Origin: Paenibacillus macerans
Lineage (GTDB): Bacteria > Bacillota > Bacilli > Paenibacillales > Paenibacillaceae
Assembly: GCF_023715465.1 (NCBI RefSeq)
Contig: NZ_JAMBOE010000023.1
Location: 1 to 64,000, forward strand
DNA: 64,000 bases
Direction of reading: 5' to 3'
In this document: piece after piece, positions 56,049-63,936 of the stretch
Layout of the letters: each line of letters begins with the position of its first letter
Numbering within the stretch: the first letter of the stretch is position 1
Position numbers and translations under genes: made by a program
The notes under the pieces: generated by a model
The model's database searches: none
What the model was told of the DNA's origin: nothing
The model's input: only the letters and a program-made list of their open reading frames with translations

Positions 56049-56693
56049 ATGAACCTGCTTTTCATGGGTCCTCCCGGAGCGGGAAAAGGAACACAAGCCG
56101 AGGCCATCGTCAATGAATTCGGTATTCCTCACATCTCCACCGGCGATGCGTTCCGCCTGGCTATCAAACAGGGAACGCCCGTAGGGGTGAAAGCGAAGGA
56201 GTATATCGATAAGGGCCTTCTGGTGCCTGATGACGTTACGGTGGGCATCGTCCGCGAACGCCTGCAGCAGTCCGATTGCGAAAAAGGTTTTTTATTGGAC
56301 GGTTTTCCAAGAACCCTTTCGCAAGCGGAATCGCTGGAGGAGCTGCTTCAGGAAATGGGGCGCAAACTGGACCACGTCATCAACTTGAAAGTGGACCGGA
56401 ACAAGCTGCTGGCGCGGCTGACCGGACGCCGGATTTGCAAATCTTGCGGCGCCACTTATCATGTGATCTTTAATCCTCCTAAGCAGGAAGGTGTCTGCGA
56501 TAAATGCGGCGGCGAGTTGTACCAGCGCTCCGACGATACGGAAGAGCATGTAGGTACACGGCTGGACGAATATATCAACAAAACGGCGCCGCTTCTGAAG
56601 TTTTACGAAGAAAAAGCCCTGTTGCGCCAAGTAGATGGCGAACAGGAAATCGATGCGGTCTCGAAAGAAATCGTGTCTTTACTGCGAGGTTAG
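56049..56693 (+). CDS. adk: Adenylate kinase
   Basis: Converts AMP + ATP to 2 ADP. It is 214 aa. P-loop GPPGAGKGTQA at the N-terminus; LLDGFPRTLSQAE is the family signature. The LID domain keeps four cysteines (CKSC, CDKC), so it is the zinc-stabilised form. ATG 56049 lies 9 nt after GGAGGGAG; longer in-frame reading has no ribosome-binding site. Confidence 0.96.
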   Translation: MNLLFMGPPGAGKGTQAEAIVNEFGIPHISTGDAFRLAIKQGTPVGVKAKEYIDKGLLVPDDVTVGIVRERLQQSDCEKGFLLDGFPRTLSQAESLEELLQEMGRKLDHVINLKVDRNKLLARLTGRRICKSCGATYHVIFNPPKQEGVCDKCGGELYQRSDDTEEHVGTRLDEYINKTAPLLKFYEEKALLRQVDGEQEIDAVSKEIVSLLRG

Positions 56694-56698
56694 GTGTA

Positions 56699-57451
56699 AT
56701 GATCATCTGTAAATCCGAAACGGAACTGGGCTTTATGCGAGAAGCTGGGCGAATCGTAGCGGAAACGCACAGGCTCATGGCACAATCGATTGAGCCTGGA
56801 ATTACGACGGGGGAACTCGATCAGATCGCCGACAAATTTATTCGCAGTCAGGGCGCCGTGCCGTCCTTTAAGGATTACAACGGTTTTCCTTACAGCATTT
56901 GCGCTTCGGTCAACGAAGAATTGGTACACGGATTTCCCGGCAAACGCAAATTGAACGAAGGCGATATCATCAGTCTGGATATCGGCGCGGAGTATCGCGG
57001 TTACCACGGCGACTCGGCGTGGACCTATCCGGTGGGCGAAATTTCGGCGGAAGCCAAGCGATTGCTTGAAGTCACCGAAGGATCGCTGTATGCGGGCCTT
57101 GCGCTCGTGAAGCCGGATGTTCGCTTGTTCACAATTTCGCATGCGATTCAGCAGCATATCGAAGCTGCGGGTTTTTCCGTCGTTCGGGAATATGTCGGAC
57201 ACGGCATTGGATCCAAGCTGCATGAAGAACCGCAAATTCCGAACTACGGCATGCCTGACCGGGGACCGCGGCTCAAACCCGGGATGGTCCTGGCGATCGA
57301 ACCGATGGTTAACATGGGGAAAAGGTATGTCAAAACGCTGGACGACAATTGGACGGTCGTTACGGTGGACGGCTCGTTGTGCGCTCATTTTGAGCATACG
57401 GTGGCCGTAACGCCTGACGGTATGGAAATTTTCACGAAGCTGGACGCGTAG
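56699..57451 (+). CDS. map: Methionine aminopeptidase type I
   Basis: Removes the N-terminal methionine of nascent proteins. It is 250 aa. The metal ligands are in DIGAEYRGYHGDSAWT (two Asp), EYVGHGIGSKLHEEP (His), AIEPMV (Glu) and FEHTVAV (Glu). ATG 56699 is 5 bp after the adk stop with a short AGGTG. It is the usual neighbour of adk and infA. Confidence 0.95.
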   Translation: MIICKSETELGFMREAGRIVAETHRLMAQSIEPGITTGELDQIADKFIRSQGAVPSFKDYNGFPYSICASVNEELVHGFPGKRKLNEGDIISLDIGAEYRGYHGDSAWTYPVGEISAEAKRLLEVTEGSLYAGLALVKPDVRLFTISHAIQQHIEAAGFSVVREYVGHGIGSKLHEEPQIPNYGMPDRGPRLKPGMVLAIEPMVNMGKRYVKTLDDNWTVVTVDGSLCAHFEHTVAVTPDGMEIFTKLDA

Positions 57452-57454
57452 GTG

Positions 57455-57769
57455 ATGAATGTGAAACAACGTTCGGAAGCCCAGCCGGGTCAATTGGTGA
57501 AAGTTCTTAAAGGCCGGGATGCCGGAACGGTGAACGTGATCGTTCAGATCGTAGACGACAGGTTCGTTCTGATCGCCGACGGGGACAAACGCAAGTTTGA
57601 CCAGCCGAAGCGAAAAAACGTCCAGCATCTTGAGCTACTGCCCATGGTCAGCAGCGAGGTTGTTCATAGTTTGCAGGAGAGCGGCCGGGTTACAAATGCG
57701 AAGCTGCGTCACGCCGTGCTTGTCTATTTGAAATCCGAAAGTTCCGAGGCTGAAGAGAAAGGAGACTGA
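57455..57769 (+). CDS. KOW-domain RNA-binding protein (YbzG-like)
   Basis: A 104-aa protein with an L14e/KOW-type fold: GQLVKVLKGRDAGTVNVIVQ then a basic DGDKRKFDQPKRKNVQHLELL. It has the position of Bacillus ybzG between map and infA. Function is unproven, probably ribosome-associated. The start is uncertain: GTG 57452, ATG 57455 and GTG 57461 are all near an AGGTGA that overlaps the map stop; GTG 57461 has the best spacing. Confidence 0.85.
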   Translation: MNVKQRSEAQPGQLVKVLKGRDAGTVNVIVQIVDDRFVLIADGDKRKFDQPKRKNVQHLELLPMVSSEVVHSLQESGRVTNAKLRHAVLVYLKSESSEAEEKGD

Positions 57770-57771
57770 CT

Positions 57772-57987
57772 GTGGCTAAAGAAGATGTCATTGAAGTCGA
57801 AGGCACGGTTATTGAACCGCTGCCGAATGCAACATTCAAGGTTGAGCTGGAAAATGGCCATCAAATTCTCGCTCATGTTTCCGGAAAGCTGCGGATGCAC
57901 TTCATCCGTATTTTGACCGGGGACAAAGTGGTTGTCCAATTGTCGCCTTATGATTTGACAAAAGGCCGGATCACTTACCGTAAATAG
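57772..57987 (+). CDS. infA: Translation initiation factor IF-1
   Basis: A 71-aa OB-fold factor bound at the ribosomal A site during initiation. MAKEDVIEVEGTVIEPLPNA and ENGHQILAHVSGKLRMHFIRI are canonical. The start is GTG 57772 after AAAGGAG, 2 bp beyond the KOW gene. Confidence 0.96.
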   Translation: MAKEDVIEVEGTVIEPLPNATFKVELENGHQILAHVSGKLRMHFIRILTGDKVVVQLSPYDLTKGRITYRK

Positions 57988-57993
57988 TTAGCT

Positions 57994-58023
57994 CTGGCAT
58001 GTGCCGCTGTTTTGTGGTACAAT
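57994..58023 (+). promoter_or_regulatory. Possible promoter before rpmJ
   Basis: CTGGCA (57994-57999), 18-nt spacer, then TACAAT (58018-58023) preceded by TGG (extended -10). It would drive rpmJ-rpsM-rpsK-rpoA-rplQ with the hairpin triplet in its leader. Confidence 0.55.
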
Positions 58024-58059
58024 ATGCAGGTTGAGTTGTTTCTAACCAATGCTGACGCG

Positions 58060-58162
58060 AAAGTTTTACATCCGTAAAACTTAGTTTATCCTTACGAAGA
58101 GAGTTTTGCTTCGCAAAACTAAGCTCGTACTTTCGAAGTTAGTTTTACTTTAAAGTAAAACT
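58060..58162 (+). repeat. Three related hairpins upstream of rpmJ
   Basis: AAGTTTTAC-ATCC-GTAAAACTT (58061-58082), AGTTTTGC-TTC-GCAAAACT (58102-58120), and a perfect 22-bp palindrome AGTTTTACTTT/AAAGTAAAACT (58141-58162). All share AGTTTTRC/GYAAAACT arms. The last ends 3 nt before the rpmJ ribosome-binding site. Confidence 0.85.
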
Positions 58163-58179
58163 TTTAGGAGGTAATCAAC

Positions 58180-58293
58180 ATGAAGGTAAGACCTTCTGTA
58201 AAGCCGATTTGCGAAAAATGCAAAGTCATTCGTCGCAAAGGCAATGTCATGGTGATTTGCGAAAATCCGAAACACAAACAAAAACAAGGTTAA
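58180..58293 (+). CDS. rpmJ: Ribosomal protein bL36, zinc form
   Basis: A 37-aa protein, MKVRPSVKPICEKCKVI at the start. Zinc ligands C11, C14, C27 and His33 are all present (C+ form). ATG 58180 follows TAGGAGG. It is normally the link between infA and rpsM, as here. Confidence 0.95.
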   Translation: MKVRPSVKPICEKCKVIRRKGNVMVICENPKHKQKQG

Positions 58294-58314
58294 TAGAAGG
58301 GGGTGTAGCGTAAA

Positions 58315-58683
58315 ATGGCACGTATTGCTGGTGTGGATTTGCCACGTGATAAACGCGTTGAGATCGCCTTAACTTACATTTTCGGAATCGGTAAAACGAC
58401 TTCCCAGAAAATCCTGAAAGAAACAGGCATCAATCCGGACACTCGTGTTCGTGATTTGACGGAAGATGAGGTTAGCAAACTACGCGAAACGATCGACAAA
58501 ACGGTCAAGGTGGAAGGCGACCTGCGTCGTGAAATTTCCTTAAATATTAAACGTTTGATCGAAATCGGCTGCTACCGCGGTGTGCGTCACCGTCGCGGCT
58601 TGCCGGTTCGCGGACAACGTACGAAAACGAATGCCCGTACTCGCAAGGGTCCTCGTCGTACGGTAGCGAACAAGAAGAAATAA
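58315..58683 (+). CDS. rpsM: Ribosomal protein uS13
   Basis: A 122-aa head protein contacting the P-site tRNA. MARIAGVDLPRDKRVEIALTY begins it, and GVRHRRGLPVRGQRTKTNARTRKG is the basic C-terminal signature. ATG follows AAGGGGGTG. Confidence 0.96.
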   Translation: MARIAGVDLPRDKRVEIALTYIFGIGKTTSQKILKETGINPDTRVRDLTEDEVSKLRETIDKTVKVEGDLRREISLNIKRLIEIGCYRGVRHRRGLPVRGQRTKTNARTRKGPRRTVANKKK

Positions 58684-58702
58684 GAAGGGGGGATAACAGA
58701 CA

Positions 58703-59098
58703 ATGGCTAAACCAAAAAAAGTCGTACGCACGAAACGTCGTGACCGGAAAAATATTGAATCTGGTGTGGCACATATCCGCTCCACCTTCAATAATACGAT
58801 CGTTACCATTACGGATCCGCACGGAAACGCGATCTCTTGGGCAAGCTCCGGCAATCTCGGCTTCAAAGGCTCCCGTAAATCGACGCCGTTTGCCGCGCAA
58901 ATGGCTGCGGAATCGGCTGCGAAAGCGGCTATGGAGCATGGCATGAAGACTGTTGAAGTTATGGTCAAAGGTCCTGGCGCCGGCCGTGAAGCCGCTATCC
59001 GCTCGTTGCAAGCGGCAGGTCTTGAAGTTAACATGATTAAAGACGTGACTCCGATTCCTCACAACGGCTGCCGTCCTCCAAAACGCCGCCGTGTTTAA
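58703..59098 (+). CDS. rpsK: Ribosomal protein uS11
   Basis: A 131-aa platform protein. IRSTFNNTIVTITDPHGNAISW and DVTPIPHNGCRPPKRRRV are canonical. ATG follows AAGGGGGG. A 129-bp spacer then leads to rpoA. Confidence 0.96.
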   Translation: MAKPKKVVRTKRRDRKNIESGVAHIRSTFNNTIVTITDPHGNAISWASSGNLGFKGSRKSTPFAAQMAAESAAKAAMEHGMKTVEVMVKGPGAGREAAIRSLQAAGLEVNMIKDVTPIPHNGCRPPKRRRV

Positions 59099-59227
59099 TG
59101 AAGCCGTACTGAATGTGGTATAACAACAGCGCCACTTGGTAACAATGGTTGTTTAGGCATACTACATGATCGACTTCAGCAAACAAGGCAGTTTCAAAGG
59201 AACGACGTTTTGAAGGAGGGGTACTTC

Positions 59228-60172
59228 GTGATAGAAATCGAAAAGCCAAAAATTGAGACCGTAGAAGTTAACGAAGAAGGCACCTATGGGAAATTTGTAG
59301 TAGAACCACTTGAGCGTGGATATGGCACCACACTGGGCAACTCGCTTCGCCGGATTTTGCTATCTTCTTTGCCGGGTGCTGCGGTAACCTCGGTCCAAAT
59401 CGATGGAGTTCTGCATGAATTCTCGACCATTCCGGGCGTCATGGAAGACGTTACGGAAATCATCCTGAACCTGAAAGCTCTCTCGCTGAAAATCCACTCC
59501 GATGAAGAGAAAATTCTCGAAATCGATGCGGAAGGCGAAGGCTTGATTACGGCAGGGGATATCCGTGCGGACAGCGACGTGGAAATTTTGAATCCGGATC
59601 TGCATATTGCAACGATGGAACCGGGTTCGAGACTCCACATGCGCATTTATGCGGGCCGTGGTCGTGGTTATGTTCAGGCAGATCGGAATAAACGAGATGA
59701 TCAGCCGATTGGTGTCATTCCCGTCGATTCGATCTATACCCCGATTACTCGCGTCAATTATGTGGTGGAGAACACCCGTGTTGGCCAAGTGACCAACTAT
59801 GACAAGCTGACGCTTGAAGTTTGGACCGATGGCAGTATCAAACCTGAAGAAGCGGTTAGCCTCGGTGCAAAAATTTTGACCGAGCATCTCTTCCTGTTCG
59901 TCGGGCTGACGGACGAAGCGAAGGACGCTGAAATCATGGTTGAGAAGGAAGAAGACAAGAAGGAAAAAGTGCTTGAAATGACGATTGAAGAGCTTGATCT
60001 CTCCGTTCGTTCCTATAACTGCCTCAAGCGTGCCGGCATCAACACGGTACAAGAGCTGACGACGAAAACCGAAGAAGATATGATGAAGGTGCGCAACCTT
60101 GGCCGTAAATCTTTGGAGGAAGTTCAAGAGAAGCTTGAGGAGCTTGGTTTGGGATTACGCACTGAAGAATAA
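59228..60172 (+). CDS. rpoA: RNA polymerase alpha subunit
   Basis: A 314-aa subunit, the same length as in Bacillus. The start is GTG 59228 (MIEIEKPKIETVEV) after AAGGAGGGG; a TTG at 59210 in frame precedes the ribosome-binding site. The N-terminal assembly domain has RGYGTTLGNSLRRILLSSLPG; the C-terminal domain has ELDLSVRSYNCLKRAGINTV and VRNLGRKSLEEV, which bind UP elements. Confidence 0.97.
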   Translation: MIEIEKPKIETVEVNEEGTYGKFVVEPLERGYGTTLGNSLRRILLSSLPGAAVTSVQIDGVLHEFSTIPGVMEDVTEIILNLKALSLKIHSDEEKILEIDAEGEGLITAGDIRADSDVEILNPDLHIATMEPGSRLHMRIYAGRGRGYVQADRNKRDDQPIGVIPVDSIYTPITRVNYVVENTRVGQVTNYDKLTLEVWTDGSIKPEEAVSLGAKILTEHLFLFVGLTDEAKDAEIMVEKEEDKKEKVLEMTIEELDLSVRSYNCLKRAGINTVQELTTKTEEDMMKVRNLGRKSLEEVQEKLEELGLGLRTEE

Positions 60173-60210
60173 AGAACACTTAGATCGTTTTAGCGAAGGA
60201 GGGAAAACTC

Positions 60211-60576
60211 ATGGCATACCAAAAGTTGGGCCGCGATTCCAGCGCACGTAAAGCTTTGTTCCGTGACCTGGTAACGGACCTGTTCTTATACGAGCGCATC
60301 CAAACGACGGAGGCGAAAGCGAAAGAAGTTCGTTCGATCGCTGAAAAGCTGATCACCAAGGCAAAACGCGGAGATTTGCACGCCCGTCGTCAAGTAGCAG
60401 CTTACGTTCGCCGCGAATCGATCGACGGTGAGCAGGATGCAATCCAAAAGCTGTTCAATGAACTGGCAACTCGTTATTCTGCGCGTCCAGGCGGATATAC
60501 CCGTATCTTGAAATTGGGACCTCGCCGCGGCGACTCTGCTCCTATGGTTTATCTGGAACTGGTAGACCGGGCGTAA
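60211..60576 (+). CDS. rplQ: Ribosomal protein bL17
   Basis: A 121-aa tunnel-exit protein. YQKLGRDSSARKALFRDLVTDL starts it, and GGYTRILKLGPRRGDSAPM closes it. ATG follows AAGGAGGG. It is the last gene of the alpha operon; a terminator follows directly. The ecfA1-ecfA2-ecfT transporter genes that follow in Bacillus are absent. Confidence 0.96.
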   Translation: MAYQKLGRDSSARKALFRDLVTDLFLYERIQTTEAKAKEVRSIAEKLITKAKRGDLHARRQVAAYVRRESIDGEQDAIQKLFNELATRYSARPGGYTRILKLGPRRGDSAPMVYLELVDRA

Positions 60577-60606
60577 TTTACGGGGATCTCCCCAAACAAA
60601 GCGTGT

Positions 60607-60657
60607 AAAACTCTCTGTCGGCTCGCCTTATGGCTAAGCTTTCGGAGAGTTTTTTTC
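60607..60657 (+). terminator. Terminator of the S10-spc-alpha block
   Basis: AAAACTCTC and GAGAGTTTTTTT pair across a 29-nt insert. Confidence 0.82.
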
Positions 60658-60688
60658 TGTGTAGAATGAGGAAGGTAGGAAAGCGGCG

Positions 60689-61474
60689 ATGCGCAACTTG
60701 TTGATGACCGTCAGTTACGACGGCACAAACTATTACGGTTTTCAATCCCAGCCAGGCGGTAACACTGTACAGGACCATCTGGAAACGGCGATTTACAGGC
60801 TTACCGGAGAACAAGTTAAAATCTGCGGTTCCGGGCGTACGGACGCCGGCGTACATGCCCGTCAGCAGCCGTTTAATTTCCCGACGGCGGCAAAAATACC
60901 GCTGGAACGCTGGTGCCTGGCGCTGAACAGCCGTCTTCCTTCCGATATCCGGGTGACATCGGCCAGAGAGGTTCCGCTATCCTTCCATTCCAGACGGTCG
61001 GCCAAGCGCAAAACATATCGCTATACGATCAACGGGAACCGTTTTCCCGATGTGTTCCAGCGGAACTACCAGTTGCACCATTACGGCAGGCTCGATATTG
61101 AGGCGATGCGCTTGGGGCTGGCCTTTTTGGTCGGTACGCATGATTATACTTCCTTTGCCTCGCGCTATTCCACTAAACCAAGTCATGTTCGCACGATTTA
61201 TGATGCCCGCTTGGAAGTGGATACATCGCCGGATGCTTCCGGCAGCGAAGGGCAGGGAATCATTCACTTCTATTTTACCGGCAACGGATTTTTGCAGCAT
61301 ATGGTTCGCATCATTGTGGGCACGGTCCTGGAGATCGGCGAGGGCAAGCGCAAGCCGGAGGAGATTCCGCTTATTCTCGAAGCACGTAACCGCGCAGCGG
61401 CTGGACCTACGGCCGAAAGCAAAGGGTTGACACTGTGGAGCGTCGAATACGAAGAAAATAATCTTTTGTTGTGA
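60689..61474 (+). CDS. truA: tRNA pseudouridine synthase A
   Basis: Makes pseudouridine at positions 38-40 of tRNA anticodon stems. It is 261 aa. The catalytic Asp is in GSGRTDAGVHARQQ; LMTVSYDGTNYYGFQSQPGG is the N-terminal signature and HMVRIIVGTVLEIGEGK the C-terminal one. The ribosome-binding site is weak (AGGAAAG). It lies after the rplQ terminator, so it needs its own promoter or read-through; I see no clear one. Confidence 0.95.
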   Translation: MRNLLMTVSYDGTNYYGFQSQPGGNTVQDHLETAIYRLTGEQVKICGSGRTDAGVHARQQPFNFPTAAKIPLERWCLALNSRLPSDIRVTSAREVPLSFHSRRSAKRKTYRYTINGNRFPDVFQRNYQLHHYGRLDIEAMRLGLAFLVGTHDYTSFASRYSTKPSHVRTIYDARLEVDTSPDASGSEGQGIIHFYFTGNGFLQHMVRIIVGTVLEIGEGKRKPEEIPLILEARNRAAAGPTAESKGLTLWSVEYEENNLLL

Positions 61475-61546
61475 AACCCCGTTTGGACTCATACGTAACA
61501 TATTTAAAAATGTGATTATTAACATGAGCCCAAGGAGGTTTTTCGT

Positions 61547-61882
61547 ATGAAATGTCCGGTATGCAATGATGTGCGCATGAGAGAAGTGGAGAAGGATGGC
61601 GTCTTGATCGATGTTTGCCCGGATTGCAAAGGGGTTTGGCTGGACCGCGGAGAGCTGGAGAAGCTGATGAGCGAAGTGCGGGAAATACGGCCTGCTTTTA
61701 ACGAGTGGTACGAGCGGGATTATGACCGGCCAAAGCCGAAGTCCAAAAACGAAGGGTATGACAGCTATCCCCAGAAGGATTACGATCACGATCCGCGATA
61801 CTCGCAGCATGGTTATGACAAACACTATAAGCATAAAAAGAAGAAATCAGTGCTTGATGTGTTTGGCGATCTGTTTGATTAA
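61547..61882 (+). CDS. TFIIB-type zinc-ribbon protein with charged tail
   Basis: A 111-aa protein. The N-terminal zinc ribbon is CPVCNDVRM...CPDCKGVWLDRGELEKL, a zf-TFIIB domain of unknown function. The second half is low-complexity, rich in Tyr, Asp, His, Pro and Lys (for example YDSYPQKDYDHDPRYS), then a basic KHKKKK and the short VLDVFGDLFD end. ATG follows AAGGAGG. It lies between truA and rplM, a non-standard neighbour. Confidence 0.85.
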   Translation: MKCPVCNDVRMREVEKDGVLIDVCPDCKGVWLDRGELEKLMSEVREIRPAFNEWYERDYDRPKPKSKNEGYDSYPQKDYDHDPRYSQHGYDKHYKHKKKKSVLDVFGDLFD

Positions 61883-62040
61883 CCGGGAAGCGGTATTTTA
61901 GCGAGAAAGCTTTAAAAAAAGCTTGCGTATTAATTGCCCTTCCTGTAAAATAAAAGTTGTGTTTTCTTGATGGCTCTCCCACAGCCCCCAGTCAAGAAAG
62001 CCAACCAAACAAGCATTTGAGATTTGCTAACTATGAATGA

Positions 62041-62097
62041 AACGATCGAAGATAAATGTGCTGGAAAAGGTCAGGCGACCTGAAGAGCAGGATCGTT
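62041..62097 (+). ncRNA. Candidate L13 leader upstream of rplM
   Basis: Nested pairing: AACGATC (62041-62047) with GATCGTT (62091-62097), TGCT with AGCA, and an apical GGTC-AGGC-GACC. It ends 43 nt before rplM, where Firmicutes are known to carry an L13-binding leader. I recognise position and fold type but cannot check the consensus. A second hairpin, TTTCTTGA/TCAAGAAA, lies at 61963-61999. Confidence 0.5.
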
Positions 62098-62140
62098 TTC
62101 AGCAGGATTGAAACGGACGAATTTGAAGGAGGATCATTAC

Positions 62141-62578
62141 ATGCGTACCACTTATATGGCGAAGCCGAGCGAAGTAGAGCGCAAATGGCATATCATCGAT
62201 GCCGAAGGCAAAACGCTGGGCCGTCTGGCAAGCGAAGCTGCCGCTCTTATCCGCGGTAAACATAAACCACAATTCACTCCACACGTTGACTGCGGTGACT
62301 TTGTTGTCGTCATCAATGCGGAGAAAATCGCCCTGACCGGCAAAAAAATGGATAACAAAAAGTACTATCGTCATTCCCTGCATCCGGGCGGTTTGAAAGT
62401 GACTACAGCCAAGGATTTGCTGAGAACGAAACCTGAACGTGTAATCGAGTCCGCCGTTCATGGCATGCTGCCAAAAACTCGCCAAGGCGAGAAAATGAAG
62501 CTTAGATTGAAAGCTTACGCTGGCACAGAGCATCCACATGCGGCACAAAAACCTGAAGTTTACGAACTTCGCGGATAA
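62141..62578 (+). CDS. rplM: Ribosomal protein uL13
   Basis: A 145-aa early-assembly protein. The start is ATG 62141 (MRTTYMAKPSEVERKWHIID) after AAGGAGG. DAEGKTLGRLASEAAALIRGK and KPERVIESAVHGMLPKTRQG are typical. It is cotranscribed with rpsI. Confidence 0.96.
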   Translation: MRTTYMAKPSEVERKWHIIDAEGKTLGRLASEAAALIRGKHKPQFTPHVDCGDFVVVINAEKIALTGKKMDNKKYYRHSLHPGGLKVTTAKDLLRTKPERVIESAVHGMLPKTRQGEKMKLRLKAYAGTEHPHAAQKPEVYELRG

Positions 62579-62598
62579 TTAAAAGGGAGGACAGTTTC

Positions 62599-62991
62599 AT
62601 GGCACAAGTACAATACTATGGGACAGGTCGTCGTAAACATTCGGTAGCTCGTGTTCGCCTTGTACCGGGTGAAGGACGCATTGTCATCAATAAACGCGAC
62701 ATCAACGATTATTTCGGTTTGGAAACGCTGAAACTGATCGTAAAACAACCACTGGCTTTGACGGAAACGATCGGCAACTACGACGTCATCGTCATCGCTC
62801 ATGGCGGCGGTATTTCCGGTCAAGCCGGCGCAATCCGCCACGGGATTTCCCGCGCTCTGCTCAAAGCAGATCCGGAATTCCGTCCTGCGCTGAAAAAAGC
62901 AGGCTTCCTGACTCGTGACCCACGGATGAAAGAACGTAAGAAATACGGTCTCAAAGCCGCTCGTCGCGCGCCTCAATTCTCGAAACGTTAA
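62599..62991 (+). CDS. rpsI: Ribosomal protein uS9
   Basis: A 130-aa head protein whose C-terminal tail reaches the P site. It starts MAQVQYYGTGRRKHSVARVRL, has GGGISGQAGAIRHGISRAL, and ends RAPQFSKR as expected. ATG follows AAAGGGAGG; a terminator follows. Confidence 0.97.
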   Translation: MAQVQYYGTGRRKHSVARVRLVPGEGRIVINKRDINDYFGLETLKLIVKQPLALTETIGNYDVIVIAHGGGISGQAGAIRHGISRALLKADPEFRPALKKAGFLTRDPRMKERKKYGLKAARRAPQFSKR

Positions 62992-63003
62992 TATTTGCAA
63001 GCT

Positions 63004-63036
63004 AAGCCCTTTTCCGGCCTCCGGAGAAGGGCTTTT
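63004..63036 (+). terminator. rplM-rpsI terminator
   Basis: AAGCCCTT..CCGG/CCGG..AAGGGCTTTTT, followed by a second T-run. Confidence 0.92.
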
Positions 63037-63094
63037 TGCTTTTTCGTACATAACATATAAAGCTAATGCTTTTTTTCAAAATGGATTTTTTATG

Positions 63095-63148
63095 TTGACT
63101 TATCATATTTATGTTTTATACTTAAAAATATAATTCTAATCTGATTAG
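63095..63148 (+). promoter_or_regulatory. cysH promoter with candidate operator
   Basis: TTGACT (63095-63100), 16-nt spacer, TATACT (63117-63122). Downstream, CTAATC-T-GATTAG (63136-63148) is a perfect palindrome near the start site and a candidate repressor site for sulfur control. The regulator is not identified. Confidence 0.65.
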
Positions 63149-63196
63149 TCGGTTTTATTCCATCCATAGGCATACCTGAATGGGAGGTTGAAATCA

Positions 63197-63889
63197 TTGA
63201 ATTTATTGGAAAAAGAACAGCTGATTCACACGAAGGCGGAGGAGTTTGAAACTTCCACCCCGCAGGAGATCATTGCCTGGGCGGTTGAGGCGTTTCCGAA
63301 CATCACTTTCGCCTGCAGCTTCGGTGCGGAAGACGTCGTAATCGTTGACATGCTGCAGAAAATCAGTCCTTCCACTGACATTTTTTATTTGGACACCGAT
63401 TTTCACTTTAAAGAAACGTATGAAACGCGCGATGCGATTGCGGCCCAATATAATTTGGAGTTCGTACGTGTATCTCCGTTGCTAACCCCCGAGGAGCAAG
63501 CGGAGAAGCATGGAGATGAATTGTGGAAATCCGATCCGAACGCCTGCTGCAATATCCGCAAGGTGGAGCCCTTAACCCGCGTGCTTGGCGGTTACGAGGC
63601 TTGGATTACGGGTATACGCCGCGATCAGGCGCCAACCCGGGCCAATGCCAAGAAGGTCGAGTACGACGTTAAGTTCGGCTTGGTCAAATTCAATCCGTTG
63701 GCAGATTGGACATCGGACGACGTATGGAATTACATCCGGAACAATCAGCTCATTTACAACCCGCTGCATGATCAGAATTACCCAAGCATCGGCTGTGAGT
63801 ACTGCACGCGGCAGGTTATGCCTGGGGAAGATCCCCGGGCAGGACGTTGGGCCGGCACGGAAAAGACGGAATGCGGTTTGCACAAATAA
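63197..63889 (+). CDS. cysH: Phosphoadenylyl/adenylyl-sulfate reductase
   Basis: Reduces APS or PAPS to sulfite in sulfate assimilation. It is 230 aa. The PP-loop ATPase-like core has FACSFGAEDVVIVDML and FYLDTDFHF. The CC pair in NACCNIRK and the CxxC in GCEYCTRQV are the ligands of the 4Fe-4S cluster, favouring APS; the catalytic Cys is in TECGLHK near the C-terminus. I start it at TTG 63197, 9 nt after GGAGG; the TTG at 63188 touches the ribosome-binding site. It is followed by sat. Confidence 0.93.
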   Translation: MNLLEKEQLIHTKAEEFETSTPQEIIAWAVEAFPNITFACSFGAEDVVIVDMLQKISPSTDIFYLDTDFHFKETYETRDAIAAQYNLEFVRVSPLLTPEEQAEKHGDELWKSDPNACCNIRKVEPLTRVLGGYEAWITGIRRDQAPTRANAKKVEYDVKFGLVKFNPLADWTSDDVWNYIRNNQLIYNPLHDQNYPSIGCEYCTRQVMPGEDPRAGRWAGTEKTECGLHK

Positions 63890-63936
63890 AACGCTAAGGC
63901 AAAAGCTACAACCGAATTGGAATTGGGGGAGATCAA

